Of a DNA stretch of 64,000 nt, positions 23,899-36,700 are shown one piece after another; positions within the stretch are counted from its first letter, which is position 1; each line of letters opens with the position of its first letter. The stretch is from Lanius collurio (lineage: Eukaryota > Chordata > Aves > Passeriformes > Laniidae): contig JACBWW010000041.1 of the NCBI GenBank assembly GCA_020086605.1, positions 2,346,302 to 2,410,301 on the forward strand, written 5' to 3'. The notes under the pieces were generated by a model, which was given only the letters and a program-made list of their open reading frames with translations, did not search any database and was not told the origin of the DNA. Both the position numbers and the translations under genes were made by a program.

Positions 23899-25144
23899 TT
23901 TCTCGTTCATGATTTAAAACAGAAGCATTCACATCACTCGAAAGCGTATCAAACGTGCTATTTTTTTAATCACTGTGAACAGCAAAAACAGGACTTTTAA
24001 CCATGCTGAAACCACAGCAGGGGCTTTACCACTGCTCATTGAAAACAACAGTCTGACCCACACAGTAAAATTTTAACATATCTGTGATTTGTTTTGCATT
24101 TAACTGGAGCTCTGAAAAATGATACCAGTGAACAGCATTAAAATCTTCTGTCTTACATGGAAGTCTGCCTGGATCAGTGGCTTTATCTTAGGTTTATCAC
24201 TCTCCTTTGGTCCACTTTTGAACTCCCCTCTCTTCCTGGCCCCACAGTGGGTTCCAGCAATTTCTCTGGAGCTGTGCAAAGGTAGCAGCTTCTGGCAGAC
24301 AAAGGTCCAACTAAGACATGAATCAAAATCACCACCAAGCATTTCAAAGTGAATGCTACTTTCATCTAAAGAGGAAACCATGCCTTTTAATCTTAATTAT
24401 TTTGCCATGGTTCTTCCCTCTGTTTAAAGGCTAACAGGAAAAGTAAGAAGTCTTACAAATTATTAAGCAAACAGAATTTCTGAATCACTGCATTCCTTGA
24501 GGTACCAGAAGAGTCCCAAGAAAGGCAACCTTCTCATTTCTGGGCTTTCTGGAGTGTGGCTATAAAGTATCAGGCAATTTTGCCAGGGGAGTTGACATCT
24601 AGAAATTTAATGAGCATTGAAAAGAAATTCCTAGCACAGAGATCAATTAGATCCTCAACTGCAGTTGGTATTGGATGGTCTGGAGCTCAGGTTTTTGCCA
24701 GGACATTGACAAAAAATTGTCAGCTATGGTGCTCCTGGTGCTCCTTTTGCCACACACAGCCAGACCAGCACATATTCTGAAAGCATGAGCTACAAAACCA
24801 GTCAGGTCTATGAAGAGTAAAGTGGTGAAAGATACTCCCAGACCAGAAGGGTGATCCTTCATCCTTAAAATATCCTCAATATAAGCAAGATTGTGGAGCT
24901 TAAACCACTTAATTTTGAAGTGTAAAGAATTGTTTTCCCTAGGAAAGCATTATCAGGCCTTGCATTATGAGTAATCATGTTGTTATTTACTGACACTATT
25001 GATTAGCCAGCTGAAGGCAGCTTTGTATGTCTGCACCAACCAAAAATTCAGTCCTTTTTATTTTCTTTCAAAACAACAACTTGACCTTCGTGTCACTGGA
25101 GCACTGGGGCCTTAGGACAGAGCTGCAATTACTGGTAGCATCAC

Positions 25145-25544
25145 NNNNNNNNNNNNNNNNNNNNNNNNNNNNNNNNNNNNNNNNNNNNNNNNNNNNNNNN
25201 NNNNNNNNNNNNNNNNNNNNNNNNNNNNNNNNNNNNNNNNNNNNNNNNNNNNNNNNNNNNNNNNNNNNNNNNNNNNNNNNNNNNNNNNNNNNNNNNNNNN
25301 NNNNNNNNNNNNNNNNNNNNNNNNNNNNNNNNNNNNNNNNNNNNNNNNNNNNNNNNNNNNNNNNNNNNNNNNNNNNNNNNNNNNNNNNNNNNNNNNNNNN
25401 NNNNNNNNNNNNNNNNNNNNNNNNNNNNNNNNNNNNNNNNNNNNNNNNNNNNNNNNNNNNNNNNNNNNNNNNNNNNNNNNNNNNNNNNNNNNNNNNNNNN
25501 NNNNNNNNNNNNNNNNNNNNNNNNNNNNNNNNNNNNNNNNNNNN
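25145..25544. other. Assembly gap, 400 N
   Basis: Exactly 400 unknown bases. The round number suggests a padded or estimated gap. Flanks (...ctggtagcatcac and gtggtctctgcagcatc...) show no repeat that would explain the gap. Any frame crossing it is meaningless. Confidence 0.99.
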
Positions 25545-28500
25545 GTGGTCTCTGCAGCATCTTCCCCACTTTGCTCTTCAGAGCCTGCAGATTAACAAAT
25601 GGCTCAGGCAGGAAGCACAAATAAATCCAGGTAGGGTATGGGAGAGGAACAAATCAAAGAGACCACTATCCAAGGGAGGTTGAAAGAAGACAAAGGGCCA
25701 TGCTAAGAACTAGAACCACTAAATTAATGTGAGAATTCAGTTATACCTAAGAAATATGAATAAGTCTCCCTGGGAAAGGTATAATGCACAAACAGGGGCC
25801 ATCAGCCTCAGGGAACCTGACAATTCCCAGCTCCCAAACATTTGCTTTTAGCAAAGCCTGCAGAAAGAGCTGGGTAGTGAATGTTACCTACCCCTTGGCA
25901 AGGAGATAGCCCTCCACTGCCTCTCTCTCACTGGTGTGTTTAAAGGTAAACCTGGGTTCTCACACATCATAAGTCTATTTTTCCACTGGAATTGTCTTCA
26001 AAAATAATAGCAGGAACAGTGGGAACAAACACCAACAAAAGGCAGGAGAAGGATTTACTCCTTGTGGCATTAATTCCTTCACTAATAAACCATAACTGCA
26101 AATTCAGTTATAATTTTTAATAGCAAAATTAGGTTCTTACCTGTTACTTTTTGCCATTCACATGACCTTTAGTCATTGGAACTGGAATTGACTTGTGTGG
26201 GTGTAGTTTGGTATGAGAATTGAAGGCTCTCATAATTCTCAAACACACCTACATTGATGTAAGAGCTGCTTAGCGTTTCAATGGAAAAAAAGAAAAGATA
26301 AGTAAATCTTGATAATGTAAATAGTGTTCAAGCCTTAGAGATCATTTCCTGAATAAGCAGAGTAGGCTGGGTCAGGGGGGTGCGAGGGAAGACTTAGAAC
26401 AGATTTGCTATCAGGATTTCACAAAGCAGTTGAAAAATATGAACAGATTGACACAATTTTTTAGTTAATATAAACTGAGGATGCTGTCATGATAAAAATG
26501 GAGATCAACTGATCCATCCTGTCATGACCTGTGACAGTGGTTGGAACTGATCATGGAAACAGTCCAGCTCTCACTTTCTGTTTCAGCACAATATATACTG
26601 GATTATAATATGATATTCTTTTCCTGAACATTCTCAAAAGTCTCACCACCTCTGCTTACTCATTCCAAAACCAACAAGATTTTGCATTTATCATCAGAGA
26701 GTGGTGTGATTTTTCTCAAGCTTTCCTTTGTGAGGCTTGGTTGTTATCACAGGCTGAGAGCTCACACTTAGAGTGCTTGAGATCTCTCTGGCAGACCTGA
26801 GTTAGCAAAGGAGCTCTGGAGTACTTCTCCATCCATATAATTTCCCCATTATGAGGGATAGTTTAATAAGTGCCTTTAAATTAGGCTCAGAAGAGTTTGA
26901 TGTTGTTGTTGTGGTTGGTTTTGGTTGGGTTTTTTTGTTAAAATTTTGTTAACCTCATAAAGATAATGCTAAATCAGTAGGCTCCACTGATGCCAATTGC
27001 AATGAAGTGAACCCCACTAACTTTTCACATGTAAGACTGGGAAAAACCTTTCTTTATAAGATTTGGGGGTTTTTGGCAGTGAAATCTGAAGGGAAAAAAA
27101 AAGTCAACAATCAACTTGATCCAAATCTCATTTTCTTCCCGTTCCTGCTATTGAAATGAGAAAGGATCTCCCCACCCTACCCATATACAAACTTAAAACT
27201 GAAAATAGAAATAACACATTTTCACTCTTCCCCTAGGTGCCCTTGTGTGATAAAAGATTTTGGAGATGACCTGGCTGACCCCCAGAGTGGGTGTTATTCA
27301 TTCAGCAGGTGGCCAGCACATACTCAGGACCCTCATCTGTGCAAGGGTTTGAATCCACACTTCCCATTTGGACATCCCAAGTTATGTGAGCCACTTTTTT
27401 TTTTCTAGGAGAACAAACCACAATTCCACTGAAGGGTTCAAACTCCTCATCTGAATTTGGTCCTGTGGCCTCCTCATTGCTTCATTCAGCCCAAGCTCTA
27501 GCTCAGGGCAAGACTCACAGGGAGGGATTAGAGAATCACAGCTGCTTTCTTTATGAGATTTCATCTCCCTAATGCAGGGGCTGATTTTCATCCCACCAAT
27601 TCCCCAACCTTCCAAAGAGTCCCCAGAACAAAATAGGCTTGGACAAGGTAAAGAGGACAAATAATAACTTAGACATAACCAAATAACTTGGGCATCTTCT
27701 CAAAAGCCAGTTGGACTGCAAGTGAAGTGAGCAGTGTGACAAAGGAACTTCTCAGACTGAAAAAGGAACTGTTGTTGCCAGCAGGGAGGAGCACACCATG
27801 TGTCTAACTCCACCCCACGTCGATTCCTCTTCCCATATTTCCTTTACATTGAATGGACACAGGATGATTTTTCCCAAGACCAACGCAGAGCACCTTGGTG
27901 AGGTGGGCAAAAGACCACTTCTCTTCCCCCCTGTATTTTTGAAAACTACTTATTTTTCACTTTAAAACCTAGACCTCTTAAAAATGCTCACTAGATCACC
28001 CCAAACTTCCTCATTCATTAGCAAAATATCCCTTTTTATTCACACTTTTCTCATCCTCTTTAATGTTTGAGCATCCCCTTAAAGACTTTTACATCCAGTA
28101 ACAAAAGCATGAAGCAAAACGCTGAAGGTTGGAGTTTGGCCTGTGCAGATTTCGACTGTCCTCAGCTTTAAGGAGGAATCTGTCATAACAACGCACACAA
28201 GTGGCAAATAAAATTCATCAGCAGTGATCAGACATTTCTGGAATGCTGTAACACTTTTCCCTATTAGTGTTCATCCTGAGGTACAGTATATTTTCTAGAG
28301 AGAGCCTCCATAATCTTTGTGAGAGGAGAAATGCGCTCACAACTCAGCGCGTTGGCTGCGCTTCCTGCTACTGACACCGGATTTTGAAAAGGAGATCTTG
28401 GTAACAGAGTAAACACACAGCAGTTTTCTCCCAGAGACTCAGGTTCAAGCTCTTTCTCCACAAGGGAAACCAAATGTGATAGCCTCCATCCCAGTCAGCA

Positions 28501-30780
28501 CGAGTTATTTATCGTCACCGACCCGTCACAGGCTCAGCGCAGCAGCCAGAGCTCCTCTGGCAGGAAAAGCCTCAGTCTGCAGTAACTGGAGACTTGCCTG
28601 GCAGCGAGGGAATCACAAACCCTGTTCCATCAGCATGGTCTCCTCTTCAGAGCATCAGTGCCATTGATGACATTGATAAAAATATATGGAACTGGGACAA
28701 GTTGAAAAAAATCAAAACAGAGCTGCCTGGAAAACAGGAAGGGGGATTTTGTTCCACTACAGAAAATAACACATTTCTACTCACAAAGAAAAAGTGACAT
28801 TTCAGACACTGTGGAAACAGTCCTTGGAACAGAGATCTGGGACAGATCCCCACACACTGTGATCTCCATGTCTGGCCAGGGAAGATGGTGCAGGGATCCA
28901 AGGACCACTGTGTGTCTTTGGCAATGACACCTCCTGGGCAGTGCCACCCCCAAGGGGGGAGTGAGATGAGACTCTGCAGAACCTTTAACTCTTTTACAGC
29001 ACTTTCAGTGGTTGAATGCAGGGCTCCCAACACTTCTGTTTTCAGAATTCTGTTCTTCAACAAAATCAAAAGTGCATTTCTCTTTGAAATAATCCCTTTT
29101 CCCAAAGCCTAACCAAAGAAACAGTTCCAACAACAAAAAAATGTTCAGTTTGATTTAATTGCTTCATCAACTCAGGAGAGTTGCAAGTTCCATTTCAACC
29201 CTGTCACTGGTGCTGCAAAGCAGATCCCACGGAGAAACACCTTTATAAATCAAGGGCTAAATGCTTCCATGAGATTTATTCCCCAGCCTTATCTTAAATG
29301 GGTAACGTGTGACTGGCAACACTAAGAAAAGAATTCTAGCTATTGTCCTCAGACAGGCTCTCTTCTGACAGCTACAAAATAAATTTAGCCTAACCACAAA
29401 CTCCAGTAACTCACAGGAATATGCATTATCTCTGCTGAAGATGTAGTGTTGCAAGTTTATTAATGAGCAGACATTTTCAATCCTAACTGTCCAGGCTTCA
29501 GAGAAGTGAAGGGGAGTTTATAGGCATAAAAAGCAGGAAAAAACCAATCTGACTTCATCTGCCAGGCTTTTATCAAATGTATATAGCCAAAGAGCTTTAA
29601 AAAAGATGGAAATTACTGTTTTCACCTTCTTTGCTTGGATAGCTATCAAACATTTTTTATTTTTAGCATCAAAGTAGCTGCACGGACATTGTTAGAAAGA
29701 ATGGTCTCCCTCTCTTGGCTCATGCAGTAAACTTCAGGGAGGGGGCTTAACTACAGAGACTGCTTGAAAAAATGGGTTTTTTAATTCCCAATCCAGCTTA
29801 GCAAACTAAGTGTCCATTTTGTCCTTCAAATCTCGTGGACTTATTGACTTGTACAATATGTTTTCACATTATTTTTTTGGTTCCTGTGGCTGTAATCAGA
29901 GGAGGACAGTGACAGTATCTTCTAAGAACACAAGCACCCCTCTGTGCCACACCAAAGCCATGAGCAGCCCCATATCCAGCTGACACTGGAGGGTGCTTGA
30001 CCAGGGAGCATCAAAACCAGGGCATGGAGAAAGTGGTATTTTTTATTTGCCCCTTGGTTTCCTATCAGTTTCTGGAAATTAATGATGCAGAGACTTCCTG
30101 AGTCAGATGCTGCTCTGGATTACTGTGCTCAATAGCTCTTTCATGGCATTGTGCTGCTGATAAGGAGGCTGTGATTGATGCTTGCTTGGTGCTCTCTGAG
30201 GCCTCTTTGGCCGTGCCCTTCTTGCCACCTCCAGCTCCTTCCTTGAATCCTGGATTGGCATCTGAGGCAATAAAGCAGCATTTTCCAGAGATATTGATCT
30301 GTGAAGAGCAGATCAACAGCCTGATTGTTACAAAGCTGCTTGCAGAAACCCATTACAAGTGATTTATTCTTTTATGGCACTGGCTAGAAATCCCATATGC
30401 ACACACTTCTTCAGGCACTGAGCAATCTGGGCCAAGACCTCAAAATTAGGGGCAAAACTCAGGCTCTGCACTCTCTATGTGTGGACTATGCAGATCCTAC
30501 AGAATTTTCTGCCCAAATAAATTCTTGCACCTGCCAGCAATGAAATATAATGAGTCAGGCCACTGTGTCCAGAAGCCATCTAGTCCTTGTAGCCCCAGCA
30601 CAGCGGTGCCCCTGGCTTAGCCTTGTTTGTAACTGGTTGCAGAACTCCTGTGCCTCCTTTTGCCACAGGATTTCCTAAAGTTATGCCCTGTGACCAGCTG
30701 AAAGCAGGAGGGTGGTAGTGCCTAATGCCAGATGCACTTCTGTGTGTTACTCGTCTCTGCCATCTCACAAGCAGTCTCAT
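25545..30780. other. Non-coding stretch
   Basis: No gene recognised. It includes a small CpG cluster with open frames on both strands (28264-28670), considered separately. A strong donor-like CAG|GTAAGA on the minus strand at about 26139 has in-frame stops in the obvious upstream interval and was not called. 30570-30780 is a unique segment ending in an A-rich tail. Confidence 0.5.
28264..28497 (-). CDS. Open frame in a CpG cluster; possible terminal exon (speculative)
   Basis: On the minus strand 78 codons are open and end at TAA (28264-28266). There is no ATG near the start, so it would have to be an internal or terminal exon. The C-terminal part reads SPLTKIMEALSRKYTVPQ, amphipathic and not low-complexity. 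The DNA holds a cluster of GCGC/CGCG words unusual for this CpG-poor window. The opposite strand is also open (28476-28667). No good acceptor precedes the frame. I do not recognise it; the CpG cluster alone could be a regulatory element. Confidence 0.2.
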
Positions 30781-30813
30781 AAAAAAAAAAAAAAAGAATA
30801 AAAAAAAAAGAAT
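30781..30813. repeat. Interrupted poly(A) tract
   Basis: A15, gaat, A10, gaat. The interruptions look like a decaying tail. About 200 bases upstream contain aataaattcttg (a poly(A)-signal-like word), so a decayed retrocopy ending here is possible, but I see no recognisable parent gene and no flanking duplication. Confidence 0.6.
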
Positions 30814-30884
30814 AATCCAGCTTTGGGCAAATTTCGCAAACTTCAAACAAAAGACAATATTGGAAGCAGAAGCTTCAATAGTAC

Positions 30885-30903
30885 TTAACAATTACATTGT
30901 TAA
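30885..30903. promoter_or_regulatory. Inverted repeat TTAACAAT-TAC-ATTGTTAA (SOX-like dimer site)
   Basis: Perfect 8-base arms flank a 3-base spacer. Each arm holds ACAAT/ATTGT, the SOX recognition word, in the head-to-head arrangement seen in dimeric SOXE sites. About 30 bases upstream is another SOX-like run, aacaaaagacaatattgg. Function is inferred from motif arrangement only. Confidence 0.35.
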
Positions 30904-31439
30904 TCTTCATATAATACAAACATTAAATAATTAATCTCAGTGGCTGAAATTCAGCCCCAATAAAACTCTGATGGCTTCTGTGGACATTTGCCAGGGAGAA
31001 ATTTAGTCTGCAATTTTTCTCTCCTCCCCTGTTGGCAATCCTGGGAGCATTTTGTAGTTCCCACCCTGTCAGTGGCACACCTTTTGGCAGGAGCAAATTC
31101 CGTGGTGTGCCTGATGCTGCACTGCCCCTCACAGCAGCCATGTAGCCCCAAAAACTTCCTGGCTACCACCAGTGGCACCTCTTTGGCCCTCTGTGTACCC
31201 AAGGGAAGAATGAACCTACCAGGAAAACAAGAATAAACCTCTTCCAGCTTTCCCAGTTCTACCTTAAAGTTTAGAAACTTCTGCAATTCCTAATTCACAT
31301 TTTTCTGGAAGTGAAACACAAACAACTATTTTGCCTCATTTCTTCCATTTCAGCAGCTCCCTCTTTTTAAATGTCACAGAATCAATGTCACTCATATAAG
31401 AAATTTTAAAGCAGAACTTAGCAAATGCTTTCTTTTAAT

Positions 31440-31990
31440 GCCCAAACCTGCAGCAAATATAAACCTTTGTAAATGCAACCTAATTTGCTAACATGCAGTG
31501 CTAATTTGATTACTCCAGATAAAGGTTTTAGTGGGACCAATTGGCGCTTGCTGCAGTGTGAAACTAGAAGGATAATTTGCTAAGAGAAAAGTGCAAGCTC
31601 TCTTTGGCACCCTGAAATGTGTTCGGTCGGGTTTTGTGCTTTTGCATTTGAGTGAGTACTCCAGCACAAATTGGGCACAATTAGCAGCACATTTAAAAAA
31701 ATACAGCTCAGTTCTGGTGCTAATTTGTCCCTGCAATAACACCAATTTCCCCTGTATTTACACTCAGTAAGCGTACAGAGGCTAACACAGAGGAAAGCTT
31801 TGGACAATTCCCATTTGTATAGCACAGAGCAAATAATTCTTTGTGCCCTATGTGAAATGAGTCGAATATCTCAGCCCACTTTCCAGAGAACATGTGTCTA
31901 CATCACAAAATCTGCCACCACAAGTTGGCACTAATTGGCAGTCTCAGCAAAGTGGCAAAGGAATGAATGGCCCCTGGATACCGAACTAAC
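31440..31990. promoter_or_regulatory. Candidate developmental enhancer block
   Basis: Dense, non-repetitive clustering of TAATTTG (several), TTTGATTA, CCAATTGG, TTTTGCAT, ttgggcacaattagc, TTGGCAC/TTGGCGC (NFI-like halves) and ctttgtgccc. This is the composition typical of deeply conserved vertebrate non-coding elements. No coding frame spans it well. Conservation cannot be tested here. Confidence 0.3.
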
Positions 31991-32547
31991 ATTTTTCCCC
32001 TACAGGTGGTCTTTTCAAGTCGGAATTGAGACGTACATTGTTTAGGCAAGGTGAAGTTTGTACTGCTGGTACATGTTTTGTTGATTCATAGAAGGTTTCA
32101 GTGTATAGCGAGCGTTTTCATGAGCGTTACATTCACGCTATTAAAAAAAATAAACAAAAACCTTAAATTGTATTAAAAAAAAAAAAAACACCAAAAAAAA
32201 CAACTAAACAAATTCCAGCTGTCCCCATTTTCCCTTACTTTGTCCTCTCAAAATCCTCAGTATGTTCAAAGGCACGACCAAGCCTTTTCAGTTCTCGTCA
32301 GCATGTATTGATGAAATAGCTCCCTTAGATCTGATACCAAACCAAGAGATTAGGATGCCAGCTGCTTTTATCAAGGCCCTGACTCTGCAGACTTTATCCA
32401 CATATAGCCCCATTTGGGCCACTTTCTAGTCCAAAACTCACTGATATCAGCAGGAAGTCCCTAAAACTCCAGTAAGCTTTAGAAAAAGTCCTTTGCTGAG
32501 AGGGGTGTTCAGGAGTTCAATCTGGATGGTCCTGTGTCCTAGAAAGA

Positions 32548-32619
32548 AATATCATCGAGGCTTTGATTATGGAGCATTATTATAATATCATTGAGGCTTT
32601 GATTATGGAGCATTATTAT
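32548..32619. repeat. Recent 36-bp tandem duplication
   Basis: Two adjacent 36-base copies (32548-32583, 32584-32619) differ at one position: copy 1 has atCGag, copy 2 atTGag, a single C-to-T change at a CpG. The near-identity implies a recent duplication, with methylated-CpG decay the likely cause of the only difference. Confidence 0.92.
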
Positions 32620-33701
32620 ATTTGCATAGAAAGAAACCAGCTACTAAAGAGGCTCTTCAGAGTGACTGAAAATTACATCCAGATAGAGCAAAAGGAGAAA
32701 TAAGTTACTTTTTTTACTTTTTCAACTAAGGAAAATGCTTCTGAAGTAAACTCAGAAGTCCCTGTACGTTGCCATCATCAGGTCAAGATAAAATATTTGT
32801 TCAGTAGATGTGCCTCAATCACCCTTGAGGACTCAGTGATATTTATGATATTTTTTTATACATAGATCACCTCAAACTAGGTGATCTAATTTCATTATCT
32901 ATACTACAAATACCTTACACATTTTTAGATATGCTTTCAAGAATCACCCCATTGTGCTCAATATGATGAACTGATTTGTTTACCAGGACTCCCTACCTGA
33001 GGGAAGAGAGGCTTCCTTTCTCCCTGATTCAGCCACTGACCCTCACAACAGGACAGGTAACAAGCACAGATCGGTGGCTGTGGGTTTCAATCAGCAAAGT
33101 TCTGGTCAGGAACTGGACTGAAACCCTCTGTGCCATCTCACAGGCTGGCACACAGCACATGGACACAGGCTTTCAGCACTGACAGGTCAGCCACAGGTAG
33201 GAAGAAGCCAGTTCTTATCTTGTACCCATGGCAGAGGCAAATGGAGTGTTACCCCCGCGGGAAGGGATCTTTTCCTGCCACCATTCATGAGCACACAAAG
33301 CCCCCTGGGCTCTGCCAGTCCCCCCCCATTCAGGCATTCAAAGTGAGCAGGGGTCAGGATTAGCAATCTGTAAATCACAGCAGATAAATCCTGCAGGGTG
33401 CTGGCTCTGCAGCTTCTGAACTGAGTCTCAGGTGCTGCATCTTGAGCTCTGTTTGCAGCTTGTGCACTCAAAGGCTGAACACACCAGTCCTTTTGCTGAA
33501 ATAACCTCCAGGCTAGTTTTAAAAGCTGCCAAAGAGAAGTTACTGTAAATTTATGAATACTTGTCCAACAAACAAATGGGTATTTCTGCATTTCTCTTGG
33601 GAACAACTTTTCAGATTATCCAAAAAGGTTTTTAAACTGTGTGGGGGTTTATAGGATGTAAAAGAGGAATTCTTTATAGGGTTCTTGTGTTGTGTACTTA
33701 C

Positions 33702-33754
33702 CTTAGAGGGGTATAATTTGACATCATCAAAAATTGTCCCAGAAAAACTTTGAC
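33702..33754 (-). CDS. Candidate 53-bp exon with consensus donor (speculative)
   Basis: Minus strand: ttacag acceptor, then 53 bases ending AAG|GTAAGTAC, a perfect donor. In the frame using the first two bases to complete a codon, the peptide is QSFSGTIFDDVKLYPSK; a stop (TGA) lies just upstream of the acceptor in this frame. The fragment faintly resembles the edge of a laminin-G/jellyroll fold, but that is too short to rely on. The polypyrimidine tract is poor. It ends in phase 0, compatible with the candidate at 18641-18770. Confidence 0.18.
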
Positions 33755-36700
33755 CTGTAACTCACACACAGCTTGACTCAAGGTTTTTTTTTTTTTATCC
33801 AAGTTAGGTAAAGATTTTGGAAGAAAACAATCCTTGGTTGTTTTCACTCCACTTTATCTCTACCCTGTAGGTACAGAAATGGAAGAATCCCCTCTGGAAA
33901 GGCAGCAGTGGTCCTGGGGAAACAACCCATTTGGCACACTGGCATTTTGCTCCACACTTGGAAGGAGGACAGAGTTACCTGCCGCAGGTGCTAAATATTT
34001 CTGTTGTTACTGCTCTTGGGCCCAAGTGCCAGAGAGCCCAGCTTGGCAATTAATTGGACTGGTGAAAGTCTAAACCCTGGTTATCCTCAGGCTGCTATGA
34101 AAGGATCACCAAAAGGAGGACCCAAAACAAATACCAGCTTGGAGAGAGAACAGAGCCTAAGAATGGAGTGGGAAATTCAGTGACATGAAGCCAGAGGAGG
34201 TGCAGCTTTGTGGCTTTGCAGGGCTGGTCTAGCTGTTACCTCGCACTGATTTCTCTGACCTTCCAAGAACTTCCCTCCTTCTTAACATTTCATTCCAAAG
34301 ATCTACACAGGACTGACTGAATGTTATGTTCTGTAATGAGCCAGTCCAGCCTGGGTTCTTCCCCAAGGCCCTACCTGTCTTCTAAACATATTAGCCATGG
34401 TAGCAGGCTCTGCTGACTGATGTGAGTGTTGAAATCAGAGCTTTGCTTGCTGCTACTGCTTGGATTTGTTGTACACAGTTTGGAAAATATTGCACTAAAT
34501 ATGTTTGGACTGCGGGTCAGGCTGGTTAGCAGCAGTTCTTTATTTCTGTCCTGTGAGAAGGTCTGGTTGAACAAGAAACTCTCAGTAGGGATAAGTTGGC
34601 TGATATGGGCAACCAAGTTGCATTTGCTGCTCTCATTTAATTTGTTCCAAGCTATTTAGAAACTAATTCAGCCCCAGGAGTTTTATATTTTATAGCAAGC
34701 CAGGAAAGTTGTCTACAGTTTGTTTGTGGATGATCAAGGAAATTTCTTATTTAAAATGAAAAAAAAAATTAAAACAAAACAAAAATAAAAGCCAGATTTT
34801 AACATGGCAGGCGGCACCTGCTCTCATAGCTGTGACTGACTTCCATTAGAAAGAAAGAAAATTACAGTAAGAGCTGAAAAACAAGCCTGAGGAATCCTCC
34901 CTCATTTCATAAGAAAATCCTAGGTGTTGGGCACGGTGAAGACATATTACCATAAATCAAATCTGATGCCATGAGCCAGATGGTTCAAATTTGTGTACTA
35001 AGTGTTAGCCACTAACAGAGCACAACAGTCTGTTGTCTTTCCACGGGAGGGTTCTCAGTTTTGAGCAGCTAATTAGCCTAAAACTAATTAGGGCCAATCT
35101 GAGCATTTTTACACACATACATAAAAAAAAAAAAATCAAATGTATGCAGAAACAGACCCCTGACTAGAGCAGCAATGGCACTGGGAACAGGCAGGAGGAA
35201 ATTGTGTGAGGGAACAGAACAGAAAAGAGCCCACACAGACAACTGCCACAGGCAGGTTAAGAGAAAGAAATAAAAAAGAAAGCAAATCTTTGGAGAAGAG
35301 AAACACCCCATCTCCAAAGTTTCCTTGGGAAGCTGCTGCACCGAGGCTCAGCTTGTCACAAACTTGGTCCAGATGGCTGGAATAAATATTGTACAGGTGC
35401 CATACTTTACATGATGCTTGTGTTTAACCTGCTCTGCTCTTGTGGGTGTCCTTCAGAGACCTGGAGACAGGGACACCCCATTCATGGATCCCACAGGAAT
35501 GGCAAAGCACACGGCCCTGTAAGGAAGCTGGCAGTTCTGCTCCAGAGCAGCACTCCCTGGGAACTGTGCTATAAAAATGCTGACACCTACCCCATTAGCC
35601 AGCAGACTTTCTGAATGACACAGATCCCAAATCCCACCCCATTTCCATTTCCTTCAGGCACATAATACTTTTTTATTTTTATTTTTTTTCCCCTAGATTG
35701 GAGCCTCAGCTCTTAAATAACACACAAGCCAAAAAGTCCTGTTAAATGCAGAATTATATTTTGGTTCTTTTTTCTCTCAGTGAGCAAGCTTCACACACTC
35801 AGATGTGCTAGGCACTTTGGCAGGGCTGAGATCAGGGGCACTGCAATAATGTTTAATCCCATTACTAATGCTTATTTTAGAATCTGCTTGTCCTTAAAGA
35901 CATGATAGTGATCTTAATTATTGTCTCCAACATGTATTTGCCTGAAATAATTATTATACTTCATTCCTATAGAGACAATGAGATAAAACTCTAATTTTGT
36001 TTTATTGGCCCTTCTATCCATCAAGAAATTAGTTTCTTGTGAGAGCTTTGAAGTAGTCCCCTTCACGGATTAAACTCCTTGAAAGTACAAGAACACAAGG
36101 GCGGGGTGTGGGGGAATTGAAATAATTTACATACCAGCAGACATGTAATGGGAATCAACAATGCAACCAGACCTACATGATGGCTGAGAGGAAAACGTTG
36201 AGACATGCTATTCAACATGAAAAAAAAAAAAAAAAGGTCTGGCTAGCTGCAGCTTTTAGCTCAGGAGACAGCCAAGGGCTGCACTCTGGCAGAGGAAGCA
36301 AGCAGAAGAGAGGAGCTTCTCTAATCGTATTTAAAAAAAAAAATAAAAAAATTAAAACAACAAAACCCAAACCCAACAACCCCCTAAAACACCCATTAGA
36401 ACATCAGATGCTTAACTGTCACTTGGCTGTGTGCCAGGCAGGCTCCCAGCACCACGGTCAATATTGTACAATGTGTAGGAATAAATAGCACGAGCTCTGT
36501 CAGAGCAGCTCCTAAGATTTGGTGTTGGATCCAGGCAAGATGTTCATTCTCCAAAACACAGAAAGTCTTGTCTTCTGAATTTCATTACAAACAAAATTTC
36601 AGCCACCTTTTTTTTCAGAAGACAAAGTTGAACACCTGACTGCTGAGATTGTTCCTGTGTTTACTTCCAAACAAATACAGGCCAACTCTTATTTTTGGTA

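Larger units (their letters stand above)
20701..25144. other. Non-coding stretch, AT-rich with palindromic motifs
   Basis: No gene recognised. Contains the palindromes at 21548-21559 and 23887-23898, the AT-rich near-palindrome 22035-22073, and an AT-rich block near 23480-23620 with ATTATTAG, GAGCTAATGG and the octamer-like ATATGCAAAG. The interval ends at the assembly gap. Confidence 0.5.

Noticed and set aside
26113..26144. Minus-strand CAG|GTAAGA donor
   Set aside because: Stops occur in the obvious upstream interval in the two longer frames, leaving only a 26-base exon; perfect donors occur by chance at this frequency.
27340..27370. gggtttgaatcc word resembling a tRNA B box or MIR
   Set aside because: No A box, no cloverleaf and no neighbouring MIR core.
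33860..33885. taccctgtaggtaca, similar to the miR-10 5' end
   Set aside because: Similarity stops after about ten bases and no matching hairpin arm was seen.
36220..36235. A16 as a retrocopy tail
   Set aside because: No recognisable parent sequence upstream and no flanking direct repeat.
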